Positions 7,549 through 16,295 of a stretch of 18,447 nt of DNA are shown here, piece by piece. Origin of the DNA: CBCXVS01 sp965178525 (GTDB lineage: Bacteria > Tectomicrobia > Entotheonellia > Entotheonellales > Entotheonellaceae); contig CBCXVS010000144.1 in NCBI GenBank assembly GCA_965178525.1, positions 1-18,447 of the forward strand, in the 5' to 3' direction. Under the pieces are notes generated by a model, which made no database searches, had not been told where the DNA came from, and saw only the letters and a program-made list of their open reading frames with translations. Each line of letters begins with the position of its first letter. Positions within the stretch are counted from its first letter, which is position 1. Position numbers and translations under genes: made by a program.

Positions 7549-9059
7549 CGGTCTGTCTCCACGCGTCGTGCGGCTGTCAGATGCGGACGGAAGAAAACCC
7601 ATACCACACCGGCACAGACGACTCCGGCCAGCCCTGCGAGACCGGCCTGTATCGGGAGAGGCGGTGCGAAGAGGGCATGCCCTATGCCAACGGCGAAAAT
7701 GGGTAGCGAGGCGGCAATCCCGGGCCACAAAACCGCCAAACCTTGAGTCATCCTCAGGCCGATGAAGCGGCGTAGAACACCATACTGGGCGCCCGCCATG
7801 AGCAGGCTCACGCCGACGATGGCAAACGCGGCGCCCGTCAGGCTCCAAAGCTGTGTCAAGATAGCGAGAACCAGCACACAGAGAGGTAGCTCAACCCATT
7901 TCATTTTGACCAAGATATCTGGCCGGCCCATTCCTTCAAACATCGGGCATGCCACGTCCAGCAGGATTCGCAGACCTCCGCACACGGCCAAGAGCTGCAA
8001 GACGGTGACGATGGTGAGCCATTGCGGCCCCAGAAAGACATGGACGACAGCCTGAGCAAAGATGCAGAGTATGGCGACAGTCGGCACCGTTAAGAGTAGC
8101 GTAACTTCCAATACTTGCAGATAAGCGCGCCGCAAGCGGTCAGGATGCCGCAGTTGGGCATACGCTGGGAAGGTAACCCGTAGAAGGACGTCGTTCATCG
8201 CCTGCCCCGGAAGTGTCGCGACACGCGACGCGACTTGATATAACCCGAGAGCCGAGGCGCCCAGCAGCTTCCCTACCGTGAAACTATCGAGACTGCCAAC
8301 GAGCGCATTGAGGATATTCCGGCCAAAGATCCATTTGCCGAAATGGGCCATTTCACGGGCGAGCTGACGATCGAACGCGAAACGTGGCCGAAACGGGTGG
8401 ATGTAATACGAGGCCAAGGTGTAGACGGCTTGCCCAGCGAGCAATGAGACCACGAGTGCCCACACACTGCGATAGCGTAAAGCCAGTGGGATCACTACGC
8501 ACACACCGGTAAAAACCTGCCACATGTTCCACTGTACCATCCGTTGAAAGTCGAGTTCACGGGTGAGATAAACCATGGCAGGATTGGTAAAGCCTCGCAG
8601 CAGCACAAGCGGGGCCAGCGCTTGGATAATGGTTTGTACCTCCGGGTGTTTAAAGAACCATGCGGCCAGGGGCGCGAGGAGGAACAAGGATAGCGTGAGA
8701 ACGCCCCCTCGCAACACCTGCACGGTCCATAAGGTATTGAGATAGGGTTTAATATCACCTGATGTCCGGATCAGGGCTTGTCTCAAGCCCGTTTGCGAAA
8801 AGAGTTCGAACCAGCGTATCAGCAGGGTGGCAATACCGGTCAGGCCAAAGTCGGCCGGCGTCAGCAAGCGGGCCAGAAGACCCAGTTTGACGAGCCCGGC
8901 CATACGGGCACAAGCGTTGCCGATGAAAAGCCAGGCGCTGCCACGGAACACCCGCTCCTTCAGTGCTCCCTCGCGTTGGATGAGCCACTGTAGGAAACGT
9001 GGACGCCAGGCGCAGGAGGCCAGGGTGCGGGCGAGCCCAGCCGGTAGGCCGCCGTGCAA
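7545..9059 (-). CDS. Wzx-like polysaccharide flippase (MATE/PST superfamily)
   Basis: A hydrophobic protein of up to 504 aa with about 12 membrane segments, expected to flip the undecaprenyl-linked repeat unit to the periplasm. Recognisable features are FRGSAWLFIGNACARMAGL at the first helix, LLTPADFGLTGIA and LGASALGLYQVASRVATLPG, typical of the lipopolysaccharide-flippase branch that includes WzxC-type proteins. The start is uncertain. The frame opens at TTG 9059, six bases past the deacetylase stop. Family proteins usually begin near KERVFRGSAW, and a GTG in that block at residue 37 follows an AAGGAG site only three bases away. The first 30 or so residues (MHGGLPAGLARTLA...) are therefore doubtful. 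The stop overlaps the next glycosyltransferase start. Confidence 0.88.
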   Translation of the reverse strand: MHGGLPAGLARTLASCAWRPRFLQWLIQREGALKERVFRGSAWLFIGNACARMAGLVKLGLLARLLTPADFGLTGIATLLIRWFELFSQTGLRQALIRTSGDIKPYLNTLWTVQVLRGGVLTLSLFLLAPLAAWFFKHPEVQTIIQALAPLVLLRGFTNPAMVYLTRELDFQRMVQWNMWQVFTGVCVVIPLALRYRSVWALVVSLLAGQAVYTLASYYIHPFRPRFAFDRQLAREMAHFGKWIFGRNILNALVGSLDSFTVGKLLGASALGLYQVASRVATLPGQAMNDVLLRVTFPAYAQLRHPDRLRRAYLQVLEVTLLLTVPTVAILCIFAQAVVHVFLGPQWLTIVTVLQLLAVCGGLRILLDVACPMFEGMGRPDILVKMKWVELPLCVLVLAILTQLWSLTGAAFAIVGVSLLMAGAQYGVLRRFIGLRMTQGLAVLWPGIAASLPIFAVGIGHALFAPPLPIQAGLAGLAGVVCAGVVWVFFRPHLTAARRVETDR

Positions 9060-9065
9060 GAGAAC

Positions 9066-9923
9066 CTACACGTCTGCCAGGGGTTGCAGGGTCTGGGGCA
9101 GAACCTGACAGGCCGGTGCAAAGCGCACATGCTGCAGCAACTGTTGCACCTTGGCCGCCATACGCTCCAGATTCACGTAATGGCGAAAGCGATGGTACCA
9201 GGGCATAGGAGGGCGCGGTTGGTGTGGGTCGAGTTCCCACGGATGAAAATAAAACATGATGGGCTTTCCCTCGTGGGTATCGACATACCGGATGCCTCGC
9301 TGCATCCACGCCGTGGGTAACAACCGGAAGTAGCCGCCACCGCCAATGGGCAAGTTGAGCCCCAAAAGGCGGATCGTACCGATAGGAAACTCGACGAGCC
9401 GTTGTTGACCGCTACGCCGTAGTTCGTACGGAAAACGGGGCGCTGTGGGCTGCCCGTAGCGGTCATGGCAAATGGGGTAGATACTCGAGTCGTAGTGGAA
9501 ACCGGCCTCTAGGAGGAGATCGTAAGCCCATGCCTGCGCCGGACCGATGGAGTAATTGGGGGCGCGATATCCCAGCACGGGCTGGCCACAGAGATCTTCC
9601 AGGCAGGCTTTGGCGCGGTGAATGTCGGCACGGAATTCCTGTGGGGTTTGGCGCCAGACGAGTTCGTGGCGCTCACTATGGCACGCGACCTCATGACCCG
9701 CCGCCACGATGCGCCGGACCATGGCCGGATGCGCCGCCGCCACCTGGCTGACGATGAAAAAGGTGGCAGCGACATGCGCGTGTGTAAGGAGTTCCAGGAC
9801 GCGCTCGACGCTGGGTTCGACGCGACTCGGCAGGGCAGGGCGCGCAGCGGCGGAGACGGCTGCTTCGAACTCGACGCCGTTGTAATATTCTTCGACATCC
9901 ACACTTAAGGCATTGACGATCAT
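9066..9923 (-). CDS. Polysaccharide deacetylase, XrtA/PEP-CTERM-associated type (NodB fold plus DUF3473)
   Basis: Predicted to remove N-acetyl groups from the exopolysaccharide. NodB-type motifs: SVDVEEYY (residues 7-14, D9 as the general-base/metal Asp; the common second Asp is E11 or E12), the metal-binding H-x3-H in CHSERHE (H82, H86), RAPNYSIG (from R120), YDSSIYP (144-150) and FHPWELDP (226-233). The last part, with RFRHYVNLERM, matches the DUF3473 tail typical of deacetylases in exosortase-A gene clusters. There is no signal peptide, as is usual for this subgroup. 285 aa is the normal length. The ATG at 9923 overlaps the sugar transferase stop (ATGA). This gene is the strongest marker for the cluster type. 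Confidence 0.92.
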   Translation of the reverse strand: MIVNALSVDVEEYYNGVEFEAAVSAAARPALPSRVEPSVERVLELLTHAHVAATFFIVSQVAAAHPAMVRRIVAAGHEVACHSERHELVWRQTPQEFRADIHRAKACLEDLCGQPVLGYRAPNYSIGPAQAWAYDLLLEAGFHYDSSIYPICHDRYGQPTAPRFPYELRRSGQQRLVEFPIGTIRLLGLNLPIGGGGYFRLLPTAWMQRGIRYVDTHEGKPIMFYFHPWELDPHQPRPPMPWYHRFRHYVNLERMAAKVQQLLQHVRFAPACQVLPQTLQPLADV

Positions 9924-11329
9924 CAGGTCCCTCGTCGTAAAAACACGTTTTTCACGGTGTCAAGAAGAATCAGGAGATCGAACCGCAGTGACATATGTTT
10001 CAGGTAGTAGAGGTCATACCGCATTTTCTCCATGACCTCGTCTTGGGTAATGGCGTAACCTTGCTTAATTTGGGCCCAGCCCGTCAGCCCGGGACGCACG
10101 GCCGTGCGGTATTTATAGTAGGGAATCAATGCCATCATCGTTTGGACATTCGAGGTCATTTCGGGACGCGGGCCGATCAAATCCATATCACCCCGTAGGA
10201 TATTGAGAAATTGCGGCAGTTCATCTAAATAGAGCCTTCGGAGCCATTTTCCTACGCGCGTAATACCGGCGGTCACATCGCGTTCCCATACCGAGGCGGT
10301 CGCATGGATATGGGTCGGGTCCATGGTGCGGAATTTCACCAAACGAAACGTTCGGCCGTATAATCCGGCGCGGTCCTGGACAAAAAAGATCGGTCCGCCT
10401 GAGTCCAGTTTGATCGCGAGGGCGATGAGTCCCATGAGCGGGGCGGTCAGGATCAGTCCCAGTGTTGCGAGCGTACAACTGAACGTTCGCCGTACCGACA
10501 TGAGCTGCCTGGACTTGATAAAATCCCGTGAAAACAGCAGATGGCTTGGCGCCATCCGTTCAACGGCAAGTTTCTTGGTGCAGCGTTCGTACACCTCAAA
10601 GCCATCTTCCACGATGATGCCACGCATACGCGCGTTGAGCAGGGCCCAAACGGGCAGGCGCAGCCGTTGCTCGGTCAGGGCGACAACGATCAGATCCGGC
10701 GTCTGTTCTTCGATAATCTTGTCGAGCAACTCGATTGGGCCGAGAATGGGATATGGCCAAGCGAGGATGTCCTCCGCGGCGGCTGCGCCGTCGTCTACAT
10801 GACCGACGATGGTATAGTGTAGATCGAGACAGGCGTCGATCTCTCCCGAAATGTCTTGCGCCAGGTCGCCCGTTCCTAGAATCATGACCCGTTTGGCAAA
10901 GGCGCGGGTCCGCATGGCGGCATAGAGGCCGCCCCGCAGGGTCAGCACGAGAGCGAGCGGCAGGATAAAAGAGGCGAGACTGACAGAGATAGGAGGCGCG
11001 GCAAGTCCCAGGGTGGCGTTGGCGCTATACACGCCAGCCAACAGGAACGACAGGACACCTAAGGCTTGGGGCAAGCGTCGGCTGTACTCGCCAAAGTTTC
11101 TGACGCAGCGTAGGTCATAGAGGTGATTGTAATAAAACGCGAGAACGCAGCATGCGGTAAATGTCAAGGCATACCCAACGAGTGTGGTCATACCTCCCAG
11201 GGCCGGCAGCAAGAGAGACGATGGGAAGAAAGCCGGGACGCATGATGCTGCGAAGAGCGTAAGGCTTTCGAAAAGGGCAAGGGCGGTAGCCATGTCTGAT
11301 GTCCGACTGATGGTTCTCAATAGCACCAC
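9923..11329 (-). CDS. Undecaprenyl-phosphate sugar phosphotransferase (initiating transferase)
   Basis: Starts repeat-unit synthesis by moving a sugar-1-phosphate onto undecaprenyl phosphate. The N-terminal 115 residues contain about four to five membrane helices. A nucleotide-binding-like middle domain follows (RVMILGTGDLAQDI). After a further helix (CTLATLGLILTAPLMGLIAL) comes the conserved bacterial sugar transferase domain, with KFRTMDP, LRRLYLDELPQFLNILRGD, DLIGPRPE and GLTGWAQIKQGY. 468 aa is usual for PEP-CTERM-type EpsB/WbaP-like enzymes. The open frame starts at GTG 11329 with only a weak AGGATG upstream; the ATG at 11293 (MATALALF) is an alternative. A 122-bp gap separates it from the kinase gene. 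Confidence 0.92.
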   Translation of the reverse strand: MVLLRTISRTSDMATALALFESLTLFAASCVPAFFPSSLLLPALGGMTTLVGYALTFTACCVLAFYYNHLYDLRCVRNFGEYSRRLPQALGVLSFLLAGVYSANATLGLAAPPISVSLASFILPLALVLTLRGGLYAAMRTRAFAKRVMILGTGDLAQDISGEIDACLDLHYTIVGHVDDGAAAAEDILAWPYPILGPIELLDKIIEEQTPDLIVVALTEQRLRLPVWALLNARMRGIIVEDGFEVYERCTKKLAVERMAPSHLLFSRDFIKSRQLMSVRRTFSCTLATLGLILTAPLMGLIALAIKLDSGGPIFFVQDRAGLYGRTFRLVKFRTMDPTHIHATASVWERDVTAGITRVGKWLRRLYLDELPQFLNILRGDMDLIGPRPEMTSNVQTMMALIPYYKYRTAVRPGLTGWAQIKQGYAITQDEVMEKMRYDLYYLKHMSLRFDLLILLDTVKNVFLRRGT

Positions 11330-11451
11330 ATGACATTGGCATCCTGACGGCGCTTGCGCGCAGGTCCGGCGTTAACCCGTGTCGGGCATGCCAAGCACAT
11401 GTGGACAGGTGTGGCAGGGGAGGCGTGTGGCGTTGACTGGCGCCTCAGGTC

Positions 11452-12342
11452 TTATCGTATCTGGCCGGCGGGCAATGCTGGCGTACGGTAATAGTCGGCA
11501 TACGCATGCTGAGTGGTGTTGGCGTCTTGATTGAAGAGGAGTCCGATCATCTTCGACGGCTCAACGACGTTAAGGGCTTGCTCGAGTTGCTGGCGGGGTG
11601 TCTGATGGGCATTGACGACGACGAGGAAACCGTCGACCCATTTCCCAATCACGCGGCAATCCGAAAACGGGAGCAGTGGCGGCGTATCCACAAGGACAAA
11701 GTCGTAGCACCGGCGCGCTTCTTGGAGCAGTTCGCCCAGTTGGGGTGATGCGAGCAGTTCGTGATAGGAAGCCAGGGGATGCCCGGCTGGGAGCACGGCG
11801 AAGTTGAACGGGACGCACCACGTGACGACGTCCTTGAGGGCATAGTCCGGATTGAGAACCGCGTCGACGAGATTGCGCGTTCGGGCATGCTCCAAGCCGA
11901 GAAACGCTTCCACCATGGGCCGGCATAAGTCGGTCTCGAGCAGGAGCACCCGAAGCCCAGGGGGTTGGCCAAGAACGCCAGCCAAGTTGATCACGGTGGT
12001 CGTCTTCCCATCACCCATGGCGGGACTGGAGACGGCGACGACGCTCAGACCCCGGTCGCGGTGCATTTGTTCGACCTGATGGCCGAGCATGTGGTATTGT
12101 TCCGTCTCGAACGCCGTCGGCGTATGCAGGCTGACCAAGTGCGATTCAACTTCGTCAATCGCATCCACGACCGTTTCGGTTAGCGCGATGGGACGGTGGG
12201 TGGGGCCTAGCACCGGCCCATCGGCTGGTATCACCTGCTGCTTCTTGAGAGAACCGTTCTGGCGGGCATTGTGTCGTTTATGGAGCTTCATAGATCTGTG
12301 TCTCATGCTTAGGGGTAATGGCCCAGGCCCGAAGGAAGGCAT
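11452..12342 (-). CDS. CpsD/CapB-like tyrosine-protein kinase (XrtA-associated type)
   Basis: A cytoplasmic P-loop ATPase expected to partner the chain-length protein encoded just upstream. Walker A is PAMGDGKTT (107-115). Walker A' is VLLLETDLCRP (132-142), with Glu where most members have Asp at the first acidic position. Walker B is FVLVDTPPLL (215-224). A short tyrosine cluster, AYADYY (Y281, Y284, Y285), near the C-terminus suggests autophosphorylation sites, though fewer than in typical BY-kinases. In-frame ATGs at 12342, 12306 and 12291 all lack a good ribosome site; the one at 12291 (MKLHKRHN) gives the more usual length. The gene is separate from the Wzz domain, as in Gram-positive-like and XrtA systems. 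Confidence 0.88.
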   Translation of the reverse strand: MPSFGPGPLPLSMRHRSMKLHKRHNARQNGSLKKQQVIPADGPVLGPTHRPIALTETVVDAIDEVESHLVSLHTPTAFETEQYHMLGHQVEQMHRDRGLSVVAVSSPAMGDGKTTTVINLAGVLGQPPGLRVLLLETDLCRPMVEAFLGLEHARTRNLVDAVLNPDYALKDVVTWCVPFNFAVLPAGHPLASYHELLASPQLGELLQEARRCYDFVLVDTPPLLPFSDCRVIGKWVDGFLVVVNAHQTPRQQLEQALNVVEPSKMIGLLFNQDANTTQHAYADYYRTPALPAGQIR

Positions 12343-12413
12343 GGGCCTATTGAAGAGCTATGAGCTGTTAGCTAAAAAAGAAAATGCAAGATTTCTTCTT
12401 CCCGCGTTTTATC

Positions 12414-12443
12414 TTATAGTCTATAGCTTATAGCTTATAGCTT
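12414..12443 (+). repeat. Short degenerate heptamer repeat (TTATAGC-like) between kinase and chain-length genes
   Basis: TTATAGT, CTATAGC, TTATAGC and TTATAGC follow one another, ending shortly before the stop of the chain-length gene on the minus strand. The related GAGCTATGAGCTGTTAGCT lies at 12355-12373 in opposite sense. The AT-rich gap 12343-12450 therefore holds heptamer repeats and no gene. Confidence 0.7.
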
Positions 12444-12450
12444 GCGGTAC

Positions 12451-14097
12451 TTAGGAGCCGAAGAATTCCCGTAGCGGCAAGTTGAGCGCGGCCAAAGACG
12501 GGGGTAGGTGGAAAGACGGGAAATCGCCCTTCGTCATGGTGTACAGGGATACGGCCAGGAGTCCCAGGCCGAGAACGACCGAGACCGTCGCTAAGCCGAA
12601 CCGCCACCGGTGTCGGCGTGCGTCAGCCCGCGTCACGATACGGGGGAGGCTGACCAATACCGGAATTGGCGAAAAATTGCGCAGGTCATCCACAACGTGA
12701 AAGGACGAATCCAAGGTGTCCACCAAAAACACCACGCCGATCCCTAACGCTAGGGACAGCATGAGACCGCCGAGGAACAGTTGCGGCCGCGGTGGCGCTG
12801 CGGGTGTCTTGGGTGGTGTTGCTGGCGCTAAGAGCCGAAACTGCTCGCCTTGTTGGCGTTGTTCCAGACTGGCCGCCAATTTGGCTTCTTCTTGTTGTTT
12901 CAACAACTCCCGGTAGAGGTCTTGGGTGGTCTCGTAATCGCGTAACAAGACTTGCAATTCTTGCTCGCGCCGGGGGGTATTTTCCACACGCTGTTGGTAG
13001 TCGGTAATCGACCGTCCCAGGTGGCGTTCTTCCGCTTTGAGCGCTTTGATTTCAAACGTCAGCGTGTTCAGCTCCTGCTGCAGGCGCTGAACCAGTGGGG
13101 AAGGGGGTAGAGTGGGAGCCTGCTGCTTGAGCGCGTCGGGTGTTGCCGTGGCCAGATGCTGTTCGAGGCTGGCGATTTTCGACCGCAAACTGATGACATC
13201 AGGATATTTGTCACTATAGCGGGTTTGTAGCGCTGCCAGTTCCTCGTACAATGCGGGGAGTTGCGCCACAGCTGATTCTTGCGTCACTGGCGATGTCGGC
13301 ATGAGCTGTTCCGCGTCCGTGATTTGCTTGCGTAGAGCCGTGCGCTGTTCATGGGCACGGGTGAGCTTATCGCTCACCAAGAGTAGCTGTGTATTGAGTC
13401 GTTCCAAGGTCGCTAGGTTCGCTTGGAGTTGTTCGGGCAATTCCCCGATATGTTGTTCTTTGAATTGGCTGAGCTGGTCTTCCTGCTGTTCGAGTTGTTG
13501 GCGGAGCTTGTTGAGCTGGATCTGCAGGAATTCGGTCGTGCCGGCGGCTTGTTGCTCGCGGACCTTTACATTTTCCTTGATGTAGAATGACACCAGCGTA
13601 TTGGCGACTTCTGCGATCTTCTCGGGTTCATCTCCCCGGTAACTCAAGGTAAAAGCGGTCGTCGTACGATTGTGACGTCGTGTGGTATCCTCTTGTGGTT
13701 CAACTGCAATCTCCGTTTGCATACGGGCGACCGCTTCCTCTAGCGGCACCTGTTGGCGTAAGCCGGAGTAGAGGTCAAAACGCTCGATCAGGCCGGCTAA
13801 GCGGTCGTAACTCAAAATCTGCTGATTTAAGAATTGTAAGCGATTGTCGATCCCACTTGTGACTGTGGGACGGACAAAGGTTTCGGGTACCTGTGGCCGT
13901 TCTATCAGGACAGTTGCTGAGGCCTCATAGATATCCGGAAGGGCAACGACCATGCTCACCGCCGCCGTCAGCCCTACCAGGATGACCACGAGAGCGAGCC
14001 ACTTGCGCCGTCGCAAGACGTAGAGAGGTGGTTCAAACCGGGGACGGCGCGAGGACGCTGCCCGTCGTACGCAGACGTCAGGGACTTGAGGTTGCAT
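12451..14097 (-). CDS. Wzc/Wzz-like polysaccharide chain-length determinant (XrtA-associated type)
   Basis: An inner-membrane polysaccharide co-polymerase controlling chain length and working with the kinase. An N-terminal membrane helix (about 33-53, KWLALVVILVGLTAAVSMVV) and the Wzz segment YEASATVLIERP are followed by a long Gln/Glu/Leu-rich coiled coil (about 180-400) projecting into the periplasm. A Pro-rich linker, a second helix (LFLGGLMLSLALGIGVVFL) and, unusually, a third helix (FGLATVSVVLGLGLLAVSLY) end the protein, leaving a 26-residue tail. No kinase domain is fused. The frame is open to 14244, but the ATG at 14097 has a strong AGGAGAAGG site immediately upstream, so I use it (548 aa). 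An IS5-like element lies upstream, which probably separates it from the operon promoter. Confidence 0.9.
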   Translation of the reverse strand: MQPQVPDVCVRRAASSRRPRFEPPLYVLRRRKWLALVVILVGLTAAVSMVVALPDIYEASATVLIERPQVPETFVRPTVTSGIDNRLQFLNQQILSYDRLAGLIERFDLYSGLRQQVPLEEAVARMQTEIAVEPQEDTTRRHNRTTTAFTLSYRGDEPEKIAEVANTLVSFYIKENVKVREQQAAGTTEFLQIQLNKLRQQLEQQEDQLSQFKEQHIGELPEQLQANLATLERLNTQLLLVSDKLTRAHEQRTALRKQITDAEQLMPTSPVTQESAVAQLPALYEELAALQTRYSDKYPDVISLRSKIASLEQHLATATPDALKQQAPTLPPSPLVQRLQQELNTLTFEIKALKAEERHLGRSITDYQQRVENTPRREQELQVLLRDYETTQDLYRELLKQQEEAKLAASLEQRQQGEQFRLLAPATPPKTPAAPPRPQLFLGGLMLSLALGIGVVFLVDTLDSSFHVVDDLRNFSPIPVLVSLPRIVTRADARRHRWRFGLATVSVVLGLGLLAVSLYTMTKGDFPSFHLPPSLAALNLPLREFFGS

Positions 14098-14322
14098 GCC
14101 TTCTCCTGTCTGGTTCCACGAGGGACGTGGGTACAATGAGATGTCTATCTTTCCTCTGACAGATATAAGTGCCTGGACATAATTGCCTTTATATTTTTCT
14201 CCAGGGGACAGATATAAATTTAATTTTGCCTCAGTACTTATCAAACCCCCGATGCCCAGCTACGGAAGCGCCTGACCAAAATGAGCGGCATCGGGTGTCC
14301 AGCAAAAAGATAGACTCATCAT
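14098..14322 (-). promoter_or_regulatory. AT-rich leader of the chain-length gene with repeats
   Basis: About 225 bases without a gene. On the coding (minus) strand two copies of TTATATCTGTC (14207-14217 and 14158-14168) flank an inverted repeat, CCTGGA...TCCAGG. Further upstream is a CCCGATGCC...GGCATCGGG stem with a long loop. The arrangement could be a regulator site or an attenuator. I could not fix a promoter here. Confidence 0.35.
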
Positions 14323-14324
14323 TA

Positions 14325-15329
14325 GAGTTGTTCCTCAATAGCATAAGATCAGGTTCCCTAGCCCAGCCCAGATGCCCACCGAATCATCCTCAAAGTGATC
14401 TTTGCGGTTGCGGAAACGCTGCACCAAAATGTTGAAACGCTTCATACCGCCGATGGCATGTTCGATCAAGATGCGAACTTGACTCACGGCATAATTCGCC
14501 GCCTGCTGCTCCGCCGTCAATTCTGGAGTCGGATTCGTCTTGCTCTTCCGGGGTTTCTTGTGTGGAATCTCAAGCATTTCGCCTTTGTAGTCCGACTGAA
14601 TCCCCTGATAACCCAGGTGCACCCAAACTTCTACGTCACTAAACCGGTCTAAGTCCGGTGGGAACTCTTGTTTTAACATGCTGTAATCATGGTTGTGACC
14701 ACTAAACGTACGGCCCAGAAAGACGATCCATTTATCCGGCATCGACATCACTGTATTTTTCAGCGTATGGCTTTTTTTTACCACTATAGTGTTCACGTTG
14801 GGTCGTCTCATCTTGTGACCGGCGATAGCTTCTTTCAGTCGCATCAATAATCAGTTGATCCACACCTGACAACGCCTCCCTCAACGACTCTGGGGTCTTC
14901 AACTCTCGATAAGGCATGAGGTCTAACTGCACTAACGTGTCATACAGGATGGGAGAGAGCTTATGGAGATTTTCATTCGCTTTCGAACGTACCATACCAA
15001 ATTGTGCACCAAGAACATCAAACGTCGGATACGTCTTGTAATAATATAGAACGAACAGGAGTTTGTCTGACAGAGTGGGTAATTTGCCTTTGATACCTGC
15101 ACCCGGCTTTCGGCTGCGTTTGCCAGCTTGGACACCCTCCTCATAGCGTTTTTGCTGAGCCTGTTGATAGACGTGGCTGAAGGCGGGCAGCAAGAAGTCA
15201 AATTGCGTCTGAGACACACCGGTTAAGGCTTTCATCTGACGATCATCTCGGATAACCAATGACCTGGCTGGGCTCCCTCCATCGTTTGGGGGAGGATAGC
15301 CTACCTCATTAACTATTGGGGAACAACCC
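14325..15329 (-). mobile_element. IS5-like insertion sequence, about 1.0 kb
   Basis: Terminal inverted repeats GAGTTGTTCCTCAATAG (left, from 14325) and GGGTTGTTCCCCAATAG (right, reading inward from 15329) differ at two of 17 positions. TA flanks both ends and may be a two-base target duplication. One transposase gene in two frames fills the element on the minus strand. It sits in the spacer between the export lipoprotein gene and the chain-length gene. Confidence 0.85.
14335..15259 (-). pseudogene. IS5-like transposase (DDE_Tnp_4 type), frameshifted and missing a catalytic Asp
   Basis: The first frame (15259 to 14732) carries the N-terminal helix-turn-helix region and the first catalytic Asp in GVDQLIIDATERSYRRSQ. 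The second frame (14847 to 14335) carries VMSMPDKWIVFLGRTFSGHN, HKKPRKSK and the catalytic Glu in IEHAIGGMKRFNILVQRFRN. The frame changes at an A8 run (14772-14779 on the plus strand is T8). The usual SGKKK-x-HT block is split there. The second catalytic Asp, normally in a DxGYxG block, reads VHLGYQG, so Asp is His, which alone should abolish transposition. Start at 15259 is TTG or an adjacent codon and remains uncertain. Confidence 0.85.
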
Positions 15330-15349
15330 TATTGTGTTCGTGTACTTAA

Positions 15350-15952
15350 TTAAAAGGTTGCTCTCGGTACCATGACAATGTCATCAGGCTGGACGGCAAA
15401 ATTCCCCAGCATGTCCTGGGAAGCCGTGACCTGGTCATAGTTGAATGGCAAGCGCTGGATCGAATCGCCGTCCTTGCGGAGAATGACAATCCGTTTCCGC
15501 GCGGCAAATGGCGTCAGACCGCCAGCCATGGCGATGGCATCCAGCACGGTCAGGCGGGATTTGAACTCGTAGCGGGCCGGGCTGCTGACTTGACCCAGGA
15601 CGGAGATCTTCAGGCTGCGTACTTCCGTCACAATCACCGAGACCTCAACATTATTCACGTATGCTGCGAGCCGCTCTGTCAGGGTGTCGCGGAGCTGAGC
15701 CGGCGTGTATCCTACCGCTTGTACGTCATTGAGTAGGGGTAGCGAGATCATGCCGTCCGGACGTACCGCGACCTTCCCACTGAGTTCCGGATTCTTTCAT
15801 ACCGCAATGCTCAGATGGTCCTCCGGCCCAATGCAGTATTCGTATTCTGGCAGAGTGAGAGCTGTCTCAGGTACTGTGGGTTCCACAGACATGCTACAAC
15901 CGGTGATACTTAAAAGGAGGAGCACAAAAGCTATGGTGAGTCGATGTCGCAT
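15350..15952 (-). pseudogene. OPX/Wza-like polysaccharide export lipoprotein, interrupted by an in-frame TGA
   Basis: Outer-membrane lipoprotein for polysaccharide export. The ATG at 15952 follows an AGAAGG site seven bases upstream (another ATG lies at 15958). Residues 1-19 are a type II signal peptide with lipobox SITGC (Cys19). The Poly_export domain (EYCIGPEDHLSIAV, then KNPELSGKVAVRPDGMISLP) and one SLBB-like domain (LKISVLGQVSSPARYEF, VLDAIAMAGGLTPFA) follow. Codon 52 is TGA (15799-15797), exactly where the family has Trp in VWKNPELS, so a single TGG to TGA change explains it. The frame otherwise runs intact to TAA at 15350, 200 codons, normal for the short XrtA-associated type. Without suppression only a 51-aa fragment would be made. 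Confidence 0.88.
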
Positions 15953-16192
15953 GGTCATACCTTCTCAGAGCCGCTGGGGGCGCCCATATTGTCCGCAGGC
16001 GGACCCTAGGTTGTGTGGATTCGACGTCCGTATACATCCGTGTAGATCAGGGTAAGCGGCAGAGAACCTCCGGACGCTGCCGCTGTATCATGGCACGAAG
16101 CGTACAGGGCGCCAGCATGAAGGCGACCCGTGCCACGATGCAGAGTGTGAATGCGCCAGCCACGGCCGCGCCGCGGGCTGTGCACGTACCGG

Positions 16193-16213
16193 TCGAGCAC
16201 TGCTGATGCTCGA
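16193..16213. other. Hairpin in the operon leader
   Basis: TCGAGCA (16193-16199) pairs with TGCTCGA (16207-16213) around a seven-base loop. Confidence 0.6.
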
Positions 16214-16295
16214 TGATGGTCTCCGCACGGCCTTAGGGTGGAGGCCATGGATCGGCTAGGATAGGCTCAGCCAGGCACAATGGAGCGAAGTTAGC

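Noticed and set aside
7549..7848. 100-codon N-terminal extension of the glycosyltransferase
   Set aside because: It lies wholly inside the flippase gene, is Arg-rich and lacks any motif; the catalytic domain begins right at the ATG at 7548.
14098..14244. 49-residue N-terminal extension of the chain-length protein
   Set aside because: It is AT-rich leader with repeats, and a strong AGGAGAAGG site directly precedes the ATG at 14097.
2348..15952. TGA read as a sense codon (Trp), because several interruptions are TGA
   Set aside because: Many intact genes end in TGA in tight ATGA overlaps (4937, 7545, 9923), and the family residues at the transposase TGAs are not Trp. The ligase break is TAA.
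16006..16248. 80-aa minus-strand ORF upstream of the export gene
   Set aside because: Composition is random-looking, there is no ribosome site, and it overlaps hairpins.
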